Shown here: piece after piece, positions 21,035-29,175 of the stretch
Numbering within the stretch: position 1 is the first letter of the stretch
How the letters are laid out: each line of letters starts with the position of its first letter
Assembly (NCBI GenBank): GCA_001660395.1
Contig: LXWE01000002.1
Coordinates: 1,116,001 to 1,180,000, forward strand
DNA: 64,000 nucleotides
Direction: 5' to 3'
Origin: Alteromonadaceae bacterium XY-R5
GTDB taxonomy: Bacteria; Pseudomonadota; Gammaproteobacteria; Enterobacterales; Alteromonadaceae
The notes under the pieces: generated by a model
Databases searched by the model: none
Seen by the model: the letters and a program-made list of their open reading frames with translations, nothing else
Told to the model about the DNA's origin: nothing
Made by a program: the position numbers and the translations under genes

Positions 21035-21721
21035 TCACCCTTTCAGATAGGCGCGGGCGTGTGATTTTTGCAGCAGGCTAACCAGCGCCAGTACCGCAAA
21101 CGACATTACCAATAGTCCACCAGCCAGCCAATTTGCCTGCTCGTATTGCATGGTTTCAATCAGATCATAAAGGGCAATCGAAATTACACGGGTTTCACCC
21201 GGAATATTTCCACCTATCAATAACACTACGCCGAATTCACCCATGGTATGGGCAAACCCCATAATAGCCGCAGTTAACATGGCTTGCTTGTTCAAAGGTA
21301 GCAATAAATAGCGGAAGCGCTGCCACTGGCTGGCCCCCATAACGTGACAGACATCCAGCCACTCCTGGCGCACCGCCATAAACCCATCCCGTATTGGTTG
21401 TACCACAAATGGCAAACTATACAGTACAGATCCCATTAACAAGCCGTAAAAATCAAAGACCAGCGGCTTACCTGTTAACGACAGCCACCAGCCACCAAAT
21501 GGACTTTGAGGCGCAAATAAGATCAACAGATAAAATCCCAGCACTGTTGGCGGTAACACCAAGGGCAACGTTACAATCGCTTCGATAATGACTTTTAATG
21601 ATGATTTAGTTTGACTCAACCACCATCCCAGCGGTACCGCAATTATCAGTAGCACCAGTGTGGTGCATAACGCCAGGCGCAAGCTTAGGTTAATTGCCTG
21701 CCATTCTGCATCGCCTATCAC
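21035..21721 (-). CDS. modB: Molybdate ABC transporter permease
   Basis: Inner-membrane permease of the molybdate/tungstate ABC importer. A GTG start at 21721 (MIGDAEWQAINLSLRL) is chosen because AAGGAG lies seven bases upstream; the frame stays open to 21745, which would overlap modA by 20 bases. The 228-residue protein has about five membrane segments and the permease EAA loop near DVCHVMGASQWQRFRYLLLP. It is the last gene of the moa-mod operon. The expected ATPase gene modC does not follow; the next gene is convergent cmoB. Confidence 0.93.
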   Translation of the reverse strand: MIGDAEWQAINLSLRLALCTTLVLLIIAVPLGWWLSQTKSSLKVIIEAIVTLPLVLPPTVLGFYLLILFAPQSPFGGWWLSLTGKPLVFDFYGLLMGSVLYSLPFVVQPIRDGFMAVRQEWLDVCHVMGASQWQRFRYLLLPLNKQAMLTAAIMGFAHTMGEFGVVLLIGGNIPGETRVISIALYDLIETMQYEQANWLAGGLLVMSFAVLALVSLLQKSHARAYLKG

Positions 21722-21725
21722 GCGC

Positions 21726-22508
21726 TTACTCCTTGCCGACCACACCGTATCCGTATTGTTGAATCATCGCCTTTGCTGAATCAGACTGTAAGAACGCATA
21801 AAATTCAGCAGCAGCGTGCTGTTGCTGTGTGCTTTTTTGAGGCTGTGGTATACGCACCATTTGCTGCACAATTGGCGCATAAAAGTGTGAAGGCACTACC
21901 CAAATATGGCCCTGATGCTGACTTAACTCATCGGCAACCTGACTTAACGCGACAAACCCCAGCGGTGTCGCACCGGTGTAAACCGTTTGATAGGTTTGTG
22001 AAATGTTTGCTCCGCGCACCAATGAATGCTGCATATCCTCCCATCGCCCCAACTTTAATAGGGTCTGCTGTGCCGCCATGCCATAAGGTGCTAGTTCCGG
22101 TTGTGCAATTGCAAGATACTGTTGCCAGTCTCGAAGCAACGTCTCACTCACATGCTCAATATTTGGCCCCCATAACGCCAGCTTGCCCAATGCATAGGTT
22201 ACGCGTGACCCATTTTCTATTTGTCCGGCAGCCTCCAAAGCCTCGGGGCGCTTGCTATCCGCGGCTAAAAACAGGTCAAATGGCGCTCCGCGTTGAATTT
22301 GTGCAAACAGGACACCCGTTGAGGCGCTTGAAATAACAATTTCCGTATCCGGATGAGATTTATAGTACGCGTAAGCCAGGCCATGTAGGGGAAGATTAAA
22401 GTTTGCTGCCACTGCAACCTGGACAATCTGCTTTTCGGACGCTGATTGGGCAAAACAATTCGAACAAAGGCCAATAATGGCCATCATGGAAACGAATACT
22501 CTCAACAC
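21726..22508 (-). CDS. modA: Molybdate ABC transporter substrate-binding protein
   Basis: Periplasmic molybdate-binding protein. A GTG start at 22508 is chosen because AGGAAAG lies eight bases upstream and it begins directly with a signal peptide (MLRVFVSMMAIIGLCSNCFA); an ATG at 22583 is in frame but would overlap moaE and add a polar leader. The 260-residue protein has the type II binding-protein features VAVAANFNLPL and SSASTGVLFAQIQRGAPFDL, where the oxyanion ligands lie, and NGSRVTYALGKLALW. It follows moaE and precedes modB. Confidence 0.93.
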   Translation of the reverse strand: MLRVFVSMMAIIGLCSNCFAQSASEKQIVQVAVAANFNLPLHGLAYAYYKSHPDTEIVISSASTGVLFAQIQRGAPFDLFLAADSKRPEALEAAGQIENGSRVTYALGKLALWGPNIEHVSETLLRDWQQYLAIAQPELAPYGMAAQQTLLKLGRWEDMQHSLVRGANISQTYQTVYTGATPLGFVALSQVADELSQHQGHIWVVPSHFYAPIVQQMVRIPQPQKSTQQQHAAAEFYAFLQSDSAKAMIQQYGYGVVGKE

Positions 22509-22530
22509 TGTCTTTCCTATTTTTTTGTTG

Positions 22531-23007
22531 TTATTCCGATTGGTTCCAGCGCCTGGCTGCGAGGTTATCGGTTTCTTTTGCATCTACCCAGGAATGTCCC
22601 TGTGTATGAATTTCCTTTTTCCAAAATGGCGCCTGGGTCTTCAGGTAATCCATAATGAAATTAGCGCCGTCAAAAGCAGCCTGTCTGTGCGCTGATGTTA
22701 CCCCGACAAATACTATCTGGGCATTTAAGGCCAGCGTACCGACGCGATGAATAATGGTAGTACGATCCAAACCAAAGCGTTGCTGTGCTGTCTGAGCGAT
22801 ATCCAGCAGACAGCGTTCAGTCATTCCCGGATAGTGCTCAAGATGTAAGGCGGTTAACGATACGTCTCCTGCCATTTCGCGCACTAAACCGGTAAAACAC
22901 ACGACGGCCCCCTGCTGTGGGTTATTCTCAATCAAACGCTGGTGTTCGTTACCAACGCTAAAATCTGATTCGGTTACCAAAATCCGCGGGGCGCTATCCG
23001 TTGTCAT
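22531..23007 (-). CDS. moaE: Molybdopterin synthase catalytic subunit
   Basis: Large subunit of molybdopterin synthase, which inserts the dithiolene sulfurs into cPMP using MoaD thiocarboxylate. The 158-residue protein has GAVVCFTGLVRE near the N-terminus, LEHYPGMTE, the IIHRVGTL segment and the active-site lysines in APFWKKEIHTQG. It starts just after moaD in the operon, the usual moaD-moaE order. Confidence 0.95.
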   Translation of the reverse strand: MTTDSAPRILVTESDFSVGNEHQRLIENNPQQGAVVCFTGLVREMAGDVSLTALHLEHYPGMTERCLLDIAQTAQQRFGLDRTTIIHRVGTLALNAQIVFVGVTSAHRQAAFDGANFIMDYLKTQAPFWKKEIHTQGHSWVDAKETDNLAARRWNQSE

Positions 23008-23008
23008 A

Positions 23009-23260
23009 TCATCCCCCTGTCACCGGTGGGAAAAATGCGACTTCATCCCCCGCCGTAACTTGCGTTTCTTCATTAGCCATCTGCTGATTAACAGCGACCA
23101 GGGTACGGGTAACCTGCAACGCTTCATGGTTGTCAAACATCACCAATAACCGTTTACGCAACTCAGACACCGACAGGATGGCATCTCCAACATCTAATTC
23201 CAGTTTGTCAGTATGTAACTGCTCTTTTAATCGGGCAAAAAACAAAACTCGCAGGGTCAC
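23009..23260 (-). CDS. moaD: Molybdopterin synthase sulfur-carrier subunit
   Basis: Small ubiquitin-fold sulfur carrier that partners MoaE. The GTG start at 23260 overlaps the moaC stop (GTGA) and has AGGGAGA upstream; it gives an 83-residue protein beginning [15 protein letters not shown]. The C-terminus [10 protein letters not shown] carries the obligatory Gly-Gly that is thiocarboxylated. The usual length is about 81 residues, which supports this start over the upstream frame to 23287. Confidence 0.94.
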   Translation of the reverse strand: MTLRVLFFARLKEQLHTDKLELDVGDAILSVSELRKRLLVMFDNHEALQVTRTLVAVNQQMANEETQVTAGDEVAFFPPVTGG

Positions 23261-23751
23261 AATGTTTCTCCCTGGGGACGTTGCCAATCTCCGCTTTTAC
23301 CGCCTCGTTTGGTCATCACCCGGATCCCACCAATTTCCATGGCAGGATCGACCGCTTTGCACATATCAAACAACGTCAGTGTGGCGACACTCACTGCCGT
23401 CAGCGCTTCCATCTCAACACCCGTTTTTCCGTCTAATTTGCACATCGCGATAACACGTACAGCCGAAAGTTCGGGTAATAATTCAAAATCCACCTGAATT
23501 TTACTGAGCATAAGCGGATGACATAATGGGATCAGGTCTGCACACTTTTTAGCTGCCTGAATTCCGGCAACTCTTGCCACAGCAAAAACATCGCCTTTGG
23601 CATGTTTGCCTTCACTTAACATAGAAAACGTCAGTGCCGACATACGAATCATGCCTTCAGCCGTGGCCACTCGGGTACTGATTGCCTTACCCGACACATC
23701 CACCATATTGGCTTCACCACGCGCATTTAAATGACTAAATTCCTGATTCAT
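23257..23751 (-). CDS. moaC: Cyclic pyranopterin monophosphate synthase
   Basis: Second enzyme of cPMP formation in molybdenum cofactor synthesis. The start at 23751 ([20 protein letters not shown]) is preceded by a purine-rich GGGGGTAGG site; the frame is open farther upstream inside moaB, which is not expected. The 164-residue protein shows [10 protein letters not shown]-type sequence ([15 protein letters not shown]), [16 protein letters not shown] and DMCKAVDP, the family's active-site segments. It overlaps moaD by four bases. Confidence 0.96.
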   Translation of the reverse strand: MNQEFSHLNARGEANMVDVSGKAISTRVATAEGMIRMSALTFSMLSEGKHAKGDVFAVARVAGIQAAKKCADLIPLCHPLMLSKIQVDFELLPELSAVRVIAMCKLDGKTGVEMEALTAVSVATLTLFDMCKAVDPAMEIGGIRVMTKRGGKSGDWQRPQGETL

Positions 23752-23752
23752 C

Positions 23753-24292
23753 CTACCCCCTACTCTCGCAAAGCGAACCGGCAGGCAGTAGGTGATCCAC
23801 AAAGTTACAGGGTCTGTGACTGGCATCCAGTTGCTCTTTTAAAATACCGTTCCAGCCTGTCTTACAGGCTCCGGTAGAACCTGGCATGCAAAATATCGCG
23901 GTATAATTAGCTAATCCCGCGACAGCACGAGACTGCACCGTTGAAGTACCTATCTCCTGATAGGAAATCGATCGAAACAGCTCACCAAAGCCCTCGACTT
24001 CTTTATCAAACAGCACACTTAGGGCCTCAGGTGTGCTATCACGTAACGTAAAACCTGTGCCACCTGTCACTAACACTACCTGTACATCTGGTGATGCAAT
24101 CCAGGCGGATACACAGGCTCGCAATTGGTATTTGTCATCTTTGACAATTTTCTTTTCCACCAGCTTGTGGCCGGCATTAATAATAGCTTCCACTAAATAC
24201 GCACCTGAGGTGTCAGTGCTTTCATCTCGCGTGTCAGATACTGTCAGTACCACGACGTTGAGAGGTAAAAAAGGTTTGATCGTTTTAGACAC
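23753..24292 (-). CDS. moaB: Molybdenum cofactor biosynthesis protein B
   Basis: MoaB/Mog-family molybdopterin-binding protein, probably the adenylyltransferase step or an accessory of it. A GTG start at 24292 ([20 protein letters not shown]) overlaps the mobA stop by 8 bases and gives 179 residues, near the E. coli MoaB length of 170; an ATG at 24337 is in frame deeper inside mobA. Family segments are [35 protein letters not shown] and [14 protein letters not shown]. Confidence 0.92.
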   Translation of the reverse strand: MSKTIKPFLPLNVVVLTVSDTRDESTDTSGAYLVEAIINAGHKLVEKKIVKDDKYQLRACVSAWIASPDVQVVLVTGGTGFTLRDSTPEALSVLFDKEVEGFGELFRSISYQEIGTSTVQSRAVAGLANYTAIFCMPGSTGACKTGWNGILKEQLDASHRPCNFVDHLLPAGSLCESRG

Positions 24293-24890
24293 CTTTTGCT
24301 GTCTCCATTTGTAATTGTTGCCAACGCTGCCATTCATTTGGATGGTTAAGATTTAATAACCAGTAAGGTTCGGGACACGGAATGACCCGATGCGTTAATC
24401 CATGTAACCAGGTTCGAAATGAAGGCCCTTTGCCAGATGCCTCGCGAGTGAGCATTGCGACCAAAGGGGCCAGTACGTTCGGTTCATTGGGTATATAAAG
24501 TGGCAGTATACTGCCCTCAAAATACGTGGGGACCTGCGTAGTCAGGCCACTGAACAATAAATGGCGAATGGCCTCATGTGTAAAGGCCGGCATGTCCACA
24601 GGTAAACATATCCACCCCTCAATATTGAGTTTATGGGTATGAATAATGTCGTTAACTCCACTGGCTAACCCCATTACTGGCCCTTGCTGAGGATATTGGT
24701 CAACCAGATAGGTCATGCCATGATGCTGGCTTTCGCCACCCAGTAGAAAAATAGAACTGATGCCAGCTTCGATGAGGTTGGTATACACCTGGTCTAACAA
24801 ACTATTACCGTTAACTTGTACCAGAGACGACTTATCGGCCCCCATTCTGCTTGAACGACCACCGTTTAACACTAACGCCACTACCGTCAA
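24285..24890 (-). CDS. mobA: Molybdenum cofactor guanylyltransferase
   Basis: Attaches GMP to molybdopterin to make the bis-MGD cofactor of DMSO reductase-family enzymes. The 201-residue protein begins MTVVALVLNGGRSSRMGADK, the nucleotide-binding signature of the family, and has CLPVDMPAF as the metal-binding aspartate segment. Its presence implies that this organism makes bis-MGD enzymes, none of which lie in the window. It sits one base after moaA. Confidence 0.93.
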   Translation of the reverse strand: MTVVALVLNGGRSSRMGADKSSLVQVNGNSLLDQVYTNLIEAGISSIFLLGGESQHHGMTYLVDQYPQQGPVMGLASGVNDIIHTHKLNIEGWICLPVDMPAFTHEAIRHLLFSGLTTQVPTYFEGSILPLYIPNEPNVLAPLVAMLTREASGKGPSFRTWLHGLTHRVIPCPEPYWLLNLNHPNEWQRWQQLQMETAKGV

Positions 24891-24891
24891 G

Positions 24892-25860
24892 TTAGCCTCC
24901 TAACATGGCTAAATGCTTGGTTGCCCCCGTGTAACCTTCATCAAGCCAATGGGTAGCCTGTTTATCCTGCAAGGTTGTCTGTAGAAACCGGGTCAAACCT
25001 TCGACGTCACCCGTTTGCAGGTATTGGCGTAAATCAATGCCACGATCCGCAAATAAACATAAATGAAGCTTACCTAAAGACGACACCCGCAATCGGTTAC
25101 AACTGGAACAGAACTCCGGACCATAAGGCATTATCAAACCAATTTTCCCCTGATAATCAGGATGAAAAAATTCTTCTGCTGGGCCTGCAGTTTTATCTTT
25201 CAGTATCTGGCTCCATCCCTGTCCAAGCAATTGCTCCTTTATGGGGGCTGCGCGCAGATGTTGCTGATTAAAAAAGGTGGTGTTTTCGCCAGTTTGCATT
25301 AATTCAATCAGGCGCAATGTAATCGGCTTGTCTTTAAGCCAATCCAGAAACTGAGGTAACGCATCCTGATTACGCTGCTTTAACAGCACAGCATTGACCT
25401 TGACCTTTAATCCCAGGGATTGCGCAAGTTCAATGCCCGACAATATTTCCTGCAAACTATCATGACCGGTAATGGTGTGAAACACCCTGGGGTCAAGGCT
25501 ATCAATGCTGACATTTAAGTGGGTTAATCCCGCATCCACCCAGGACGACACTTTACGCGAAAGTTGATGACCATTTGTAGTCATCGCCAGAGTATTAATT
25601 CCAGGGGTATTCGCACACAAAGCGAGAATGTCAGGCAGGTCCTTTCGCAACACAGGCTCTCCGCCAGTGATACGAATTTTGCTGGTGCCGAGAGCGGCAA
25701 AGGTTTGAACTAACGTATGGATCTCTTCCAGGCTCATAAACTGGCGATCGTGTTCGCATTGATAGCCGTCTGGCAAACAATACTCACAACGAAAATTGCA
25801 CACGTCAGTAATGGACAAACGCAAATAGTGGAAGCGTCGCCCAAAACGGTCTTGAAGCAT
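24892..25860 (-). CDS. moaA: GTP 3',8-cyclase (molybdenum cofactor radical SAM enzyme)
   Basis: Radical SAM enzyme that rearranges GTP in the first step of molybdenum cofactor synthesis. The 322-residue protein has the N-terminal 4Fe-4S motif CNFRCEYCLP, a second cluster motif in CSSCNRLRVSSLGKLHLCLF, the GGEPVLRKDL segment and the C-terminal Gly-Gly tail (LAMLGG) needed for activity. It is the first gene of an eight-gene operon, preceded by a structured leader that resembles the Moco riboswitch. Confidence 0.97.
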   Translation of the reverse strand: MLQDRFGRRFHYLRLSITDVCNFRCEYCLPDGYQCEHDRQFMSLEEIHTLVQTFAALGTSKIRITGGEPVLRKDLPDILALCANTPGINTLAMTTNGHQLSRKVSSWVDAGLTHLNVSIDSLDPRVFHTITGHDSLQEILSGIELAQSLGLKVKVNAVLLKQRNQDALPQFLDWLKDKPITLRLIELMQTGENTTFFNQQHLRAAPIKEQLLGQGWSQILKDKTAGPAEEFFHPDYQGKIGLIMPYGPEFCSSCNRLRVSSLGKLHLCLFADRGIDLRQYLQTGDVEGLTRFLQTTLQDKQATHWLDEGYTGATKHLAMLGG

Positions 25861-25924
25861 AAATTGTTGAACACCTTTCCAAATTTAAGTCTTTTGGGAA
25901 ACGCAATACATTGCGCGCCGTCTT

Positions 25925-26030
25925 GACTTACGGGAGGCTGGTCGATTTCTCTTCCAACCCTGGCAACACTCTGTTGCGGCCTTTGCTCCATACCTAATTA
26001 AGGGCTTAGGAACACAGGCTCGGAGTTATA
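25925..26030 (-). ncRNA. Moco riboswitch-like structured leader of moaA
   Basis: Read on the minus strand, the leader has a CTCC/GGAG stem (outer arms near 26022-26025 and 25985-25988) enclosing a CCTAA/TTAGG hairpin. A GCAACA/TGTTGC hairpin follows, then a GGTTGG/CCAGCC stem with a GAAGAGAAATCG-type loop, running into GCCTCCCG. Known Moco RNAs precede moaA operons in gammaproteobacteria and have a comparable multi-stem layout ending in a conserved GCCUCC-like segment. A further CGCAAT hairpin (25902-25915) lies between it and the moaA ribosome site. The call rests on position and hand-folded stems. Confidence 0.7.
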
Positions 26031-26207
26031 CCTTTGTTGTAACACAGATTTGGCAATTCCCCAAATAGCATCTACTCGCCGGGCTTAGAATCTGCCCTAA
26101 TTTGAACTAAGGTAATTTCGCTACGCATTAGACTGGCACGTTTGTTGATGGTTTCTATAGTTATTGAGGAAGCCTTTTGGTGCAAACATTCGATTTCAGG
26201 ACAAGGT

Positions 26208-27098
26208 ATGCTGGCCGAATTTCTAGAAAAACACAGGCTTGACCAAGGATTTAGCGTAACCGCAGAAAGTTGGTTTATTCCTTTGGGTGAATCCATTGCA
26301 ATGCACCATAAGCGTGCAAAAAGACCAATATTCGTTGGCATCAATGGTTGTCAGGGATCCGGAAAATCCACCTTAAGTGATTTTCTACAAGCCTGGCTCA
26401 GTCAAACCAAAGGCTTAAATGTGGTGGTGCTATCACTGGATGATTTTTATCTGTCGAAATCCGAACGCATGGCGTTATCAATCAAAGTACACCCTTTGTT
26501 TCGAACCCGTGGTGTACCAGGCACCCATAACATGGGGCTGGCATTTAGAGTGTTGCAGGCCCTGCGAAATGGTGATGTGCCTTTGGCATTACCCCGTTTT
26601 AATAAAGCTATCGACGATCCCTTGCCCAAAGGACAATGGCCCCAACTTTCAGAACCCGCGGACATTATTTTATTTGAAGGCTGGTGTTGGGGAGTAAATG
26701 CCCAATCTGCCGATGAACTGCTCTCACCTGTTAATGCACTTGAAGCAAACGAAGATCCTATTGGCGTGTGGCGAAAATATGCCAATCGTCAACTCCGTCT
26801 AGCCTATCAGCCCCTGTATAAAATGATGGACTTCTGGGTGATGTTAAAGGCCCCCTCATTTGAAAGTGTTTATCAATGGCGTTTGGAACAGGAACAGAAA
26901 CTGGCGGATGCAACCCAGGGTAACAATCAGTCGGGTGTTATGTCGGCCGAGCAGGTATCACGTTTCATTCAGTTTTATCAGCGTTTAACTGAAGCCGGCC
27001 TGGCTTCATTACCCGCACGTTGCCACCAGGTGTTTGAGTTAGACAACCAGCGACACATTGTTTCTCATACCAGTAAAGAGGATTTGGTCTCTCCCTGA
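26208..27098 (+). CDS. D-glycerate kinase (plant-type glycerate 3-kinase / P-loop family)
   Basis: A P-loop kinase of the phosphoribulokinase/uridine kinase-like fold, matching the plant-type D-glycerate 3-kinase family. The 296-residue protein has Walker A GINGCQGSGKST, VVVLSLDDFYLSKSERM, HPLFRTRGVPGTHNMGL and ILFEGWCWGV, all typical of that family. The start at 26208 (MLAEFLEKHRLDQ) has AGGACAAGG just upstream; the frame is open to 26142. The stop overlaps the next ATG (TGATG). In this operon it would phosphorylate the D-glycerate released by the downstream phosphorylase, or supply 3-phosphoglycerate to the synthase. Confidence 0.88.
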   Translation: MLAEFLEKHRLDQGFSVTAESWFIPLGESIAMHHKRAKRPIFVGINGCQGSGKSTLSDFLQAWLSQTKGLNVVVLSLDDFYLSKSERMALSIKVHPLFRTRGVPGTHNMGLAFRVLQALRNGDVPLALPRFNKAIDDPLPKGQWPQLSEPADIILFEGWCWGVNAQSADELLSPVNALEANEDPIGVWRKYANRQLRLAYQPLYKMMDFWVMLKAPSFESVYQWRLEQEQKLADATQGNNQSGVMSAEQVSRFIQFYQRLTEAGLASLPARCHQVFELDNQRHIVSHTSKEDLVSP

Positions 27099-27943
27099 TG
27101 ATATTAAAGCGATTAGTTTTTACCGATTTAGATGGCACCTTACTCGACCATCACACTTACAGTTTTGCACCTGCTCTGCCCATGCTAGCCAAACTGAAGT
27201 CCCTTGAGATCCCTGTCATCCCGACTACCAGTAAAACCCGGGCCGAACTTATCCCTCTGCGTCAACGTATCGGCTTAACGGGCCCGTTTATTATAGAAAA
27301 CGGTGCTGCGATTTACGTTCCCAATCAGTTTATGCCCGCCCCAGACAGTGCAGATATCCTGTTTGAAGGCGATTACTGGATTAAGTATTTTTCTGCCCCT
27401 CGTCAACATTGGCTAGACATACTGAATCAACAAAAATCACGGTTTAAAGACAAGTTACGACACTACAGTGAAATGTCTATAGCAGATATTTGTGCAGCAA
27501 CGGGATTATCACCAGAAGATGCCAACCTTTCGGCTCAGCGCGAATTTGGCGAACCAGTGCTCTGGCTTGGTAGCAATGAAGAAAAAAATCACTTTTTAAA
27601 CCACATGCGTCAGGCAGGTGTATCGCCACTAGAGGGCGGTCGCTTTATCCATATTTGTGGTCAGTCAGATAAAGGTAAGGCGTTAACATGGTTCAGCCAG
27701 CATTATCTCGCCCATCTTAATACCCAGGTCACCACCAAATTTTTAACCATCGCATTAGGTGATGGTAATAACGATATCGCCATGCTGAATGCAGCAGACA
27801 TAGCAGTACGTATTGCGTCCCCCAGCCATTCGCTTCCCAAGCTGGATAAGCAAACCGATGTGTATACCAGTACTCAGCATGGACCGGCAGGTTGGGCCGA
27901 ATGCCTGTCACACATTCTCAAGCAATACCAAGAGGAGGACTAA
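27098..27943 (+). CDS. Glucosyl/mannosyl-3-phosphoglycerate phosphatase (HAD-IIB)
   Basis: A 281-residue HAD superfamily IIB phosphatase of the MPGP/YedP type, with motif I FTDLDGTLLDHH, the TSKTRAELIPLRQRIGL segment diagnostic of the family, FIIENGAAIYVP, and motif IV ALGDGNNDIAML. The family removes phosphate from mannosyl- or glucosyl-3-phosphoglycerate to give mannosylglycerate or glucosylglycerate. Its place directly before a GT81 synthase and after a glycerate kinase supports the glucosylglycerate role. It overlaps the upstream kinase stop by one base. Confidence 0.88.
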   Translation: MILKRLVFTDLDGTLLDHHTYSFAPALPMLAKLKSLEIPVIPTTSKTRAELIPLRQRIGLTGPFIIENGAAIYVPNQFMPAPDSADILFEGDYWIKYFSAPRQHWLDILNQQKSRFKDKLRHYSEMSIADICAATGLSPEDANLSAQREFGEPVLWLGSNEEKNHFLNHMRQAGVSPLEGGRFIHICGQSDKGKALTWFSQHYLAHLNTQVTTKFLTIALGDGNNDIAMLNAADIAVRIASPSHSLPKLDKQTDVYTSTQHGPAGWAECLSHILKQYQEED

Positions 27944-27944
27944 C

Positions 27945-29168
27945 ATGGCCGATTTTTATCAAAATGGCATTGTCACTACCCTGCATAATCTATCCGGACG
28001 CTCCGTCGAAGAACTCGAAAAAGAACTGGTCAAGTTTTCTAAAAAACGTCCCATGGCCCTTATTCTGCCCTCATTGTTTTCCGAACTTGAGGGAGAGGCG
28101 CTTCCCCATATCATTGATGAACTAGTGAATGTGCCCTATTTGTCACAAATCGTCATCGGACTGGATCGCGCAACGCTTGATCAGTATCAGCACGCTATAG
28201 GCTTTTTCGACCGCCTGCCTCAGAACCACCGTATTCTCTGGAATGATGGACCACGTCTACAGGCACTGGACAAAGAACTACAGGAATTGGAGCTGGCACC
28301 ACGAGAACTCGGCAAAGGCCGAAACGTTTGGTATTGCATGGGCTATGTCCTGGCAACCGGCAAAGCGGAATCTGTGGCATTACACGATTGCGACATCTTA
28401 ACTTATGATCGTTCGTTACTTGCACGTCTTATATATCCGGTCGCCAATCCTCAGTTTAACTATGAGTTTTGTAAGGGCTATTACGCTCGTGTCGCTGACG
28501 GAAAAATTAATGGGCGGGTATCACGACTGCTGGTCACACCTTTACTGCGTGCGCTAAAACGCGTGTTGGGCGACATTCCGTATCTTGAATTTATGGACAG
28601 CTTCCGTTATCCCTTAGCCGGCGAGTTCTCATTCCGTCGCGATGTACTAAGTGATATTCGTATCCCCAGTGATTGGGGCCTTGAAATTGGTGTATTGTCC
28701 GAAATGCATCGTAACTATGCGAATAATCGTTTGTGTCAGGCAGATATCGCTGATATTTATGACCATAAGCACCAGGATTTGTCGCTACATAGTGAGGATG
28801 GTGGACTGTCAAAAATGTCCATCGACATTACCAAAGCATTGTTTCGTAAGCTGGCAACACAGGGAGAAACGTTCTCGTCGGAAACATTCCGTTCATTAAA
28901 GGCCACTTACTACCGCATTGCGTTAGACTTTGTCGAAACCTACCACAATGACGCCGTCATGAATGGACTTCAGTTGGATATTCACAGCGAAGAGAAAGCG
29001 GTAGAGATGTTTGCCCGAAACATTATGAAAGCGGGTCAGCATTTTCTCGAAAACCCAATGGAGGCGCCGTTTATTCCAAGCTGGAGCCGGGTTATCAGCG
29101 CTATGCCAGACGTACTCGAGCGCCTGAAAAGTGCTGTAGAAGAAGATTACGAAGATTATAAGGGTTAA
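27945..29168 (+). CDS. Glucosyl-3-phosphoglycerate synthase (GT81 family)
   Basis: A 407-residue GT-A fold retaining glycosyltransferase of family GT81, which makes glucosyl-3-phosphoglycerate (or mannosyl-3-phosphoglycerate) from an NDP-sugar and 3-phosphoglycerate. The start at 27945 (MADFYQNGIVTTLHNLSG) has a strong AGGAGG seven bases upstream. Visible family segments are ALILPSLFSELEGEALPHII, the metal-binding ALHDCDILTYDRSLL, FCKGYYARV, and FMDSFRYPLAGEFSFRRDV with the SDWGLEIGVLSE segment. It lies one base after the phosphatase and seven before the phosphorylase, so all four genes form one operon. Sugar specificity is inferred. Confidence 0.88.
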   Translation: MADFYQNGIVTTLHNLSGRSVEELEKELVKFSKKRPMALILPSLFSELEGEALPHIIDELVNVPYLSQIVIGLDRATLDQYQHAIGFFDRLPQNHRILWNDGPRLQALDKELQELELAPRELGKGRNVWYCMGYVLATGKAESVALHDCDILTYDRSLLARLIYPVANPQFNYEFCKGYYARVADGKINGRVSRLLVTPLLRALKRVLGDIPYLEFMDSFRYPLAGEFSFRRDVLSDIRIPSDWGLEIGVLSEMHRNYANNRLCQADIADIYDHKHQDLSLHSEDGGLSKMSIDITKALFRKLATQGETFSSETFRSLKATYYRIALDFVETYHNDAVMNGLQLDIHSEEKAVEMFARNIMKAGQHFLENPMEAPFIPSWSRVISAMPDVLERLKSAVEEDYEDYKG

Positions 29169-29175
29169 TTAATCT

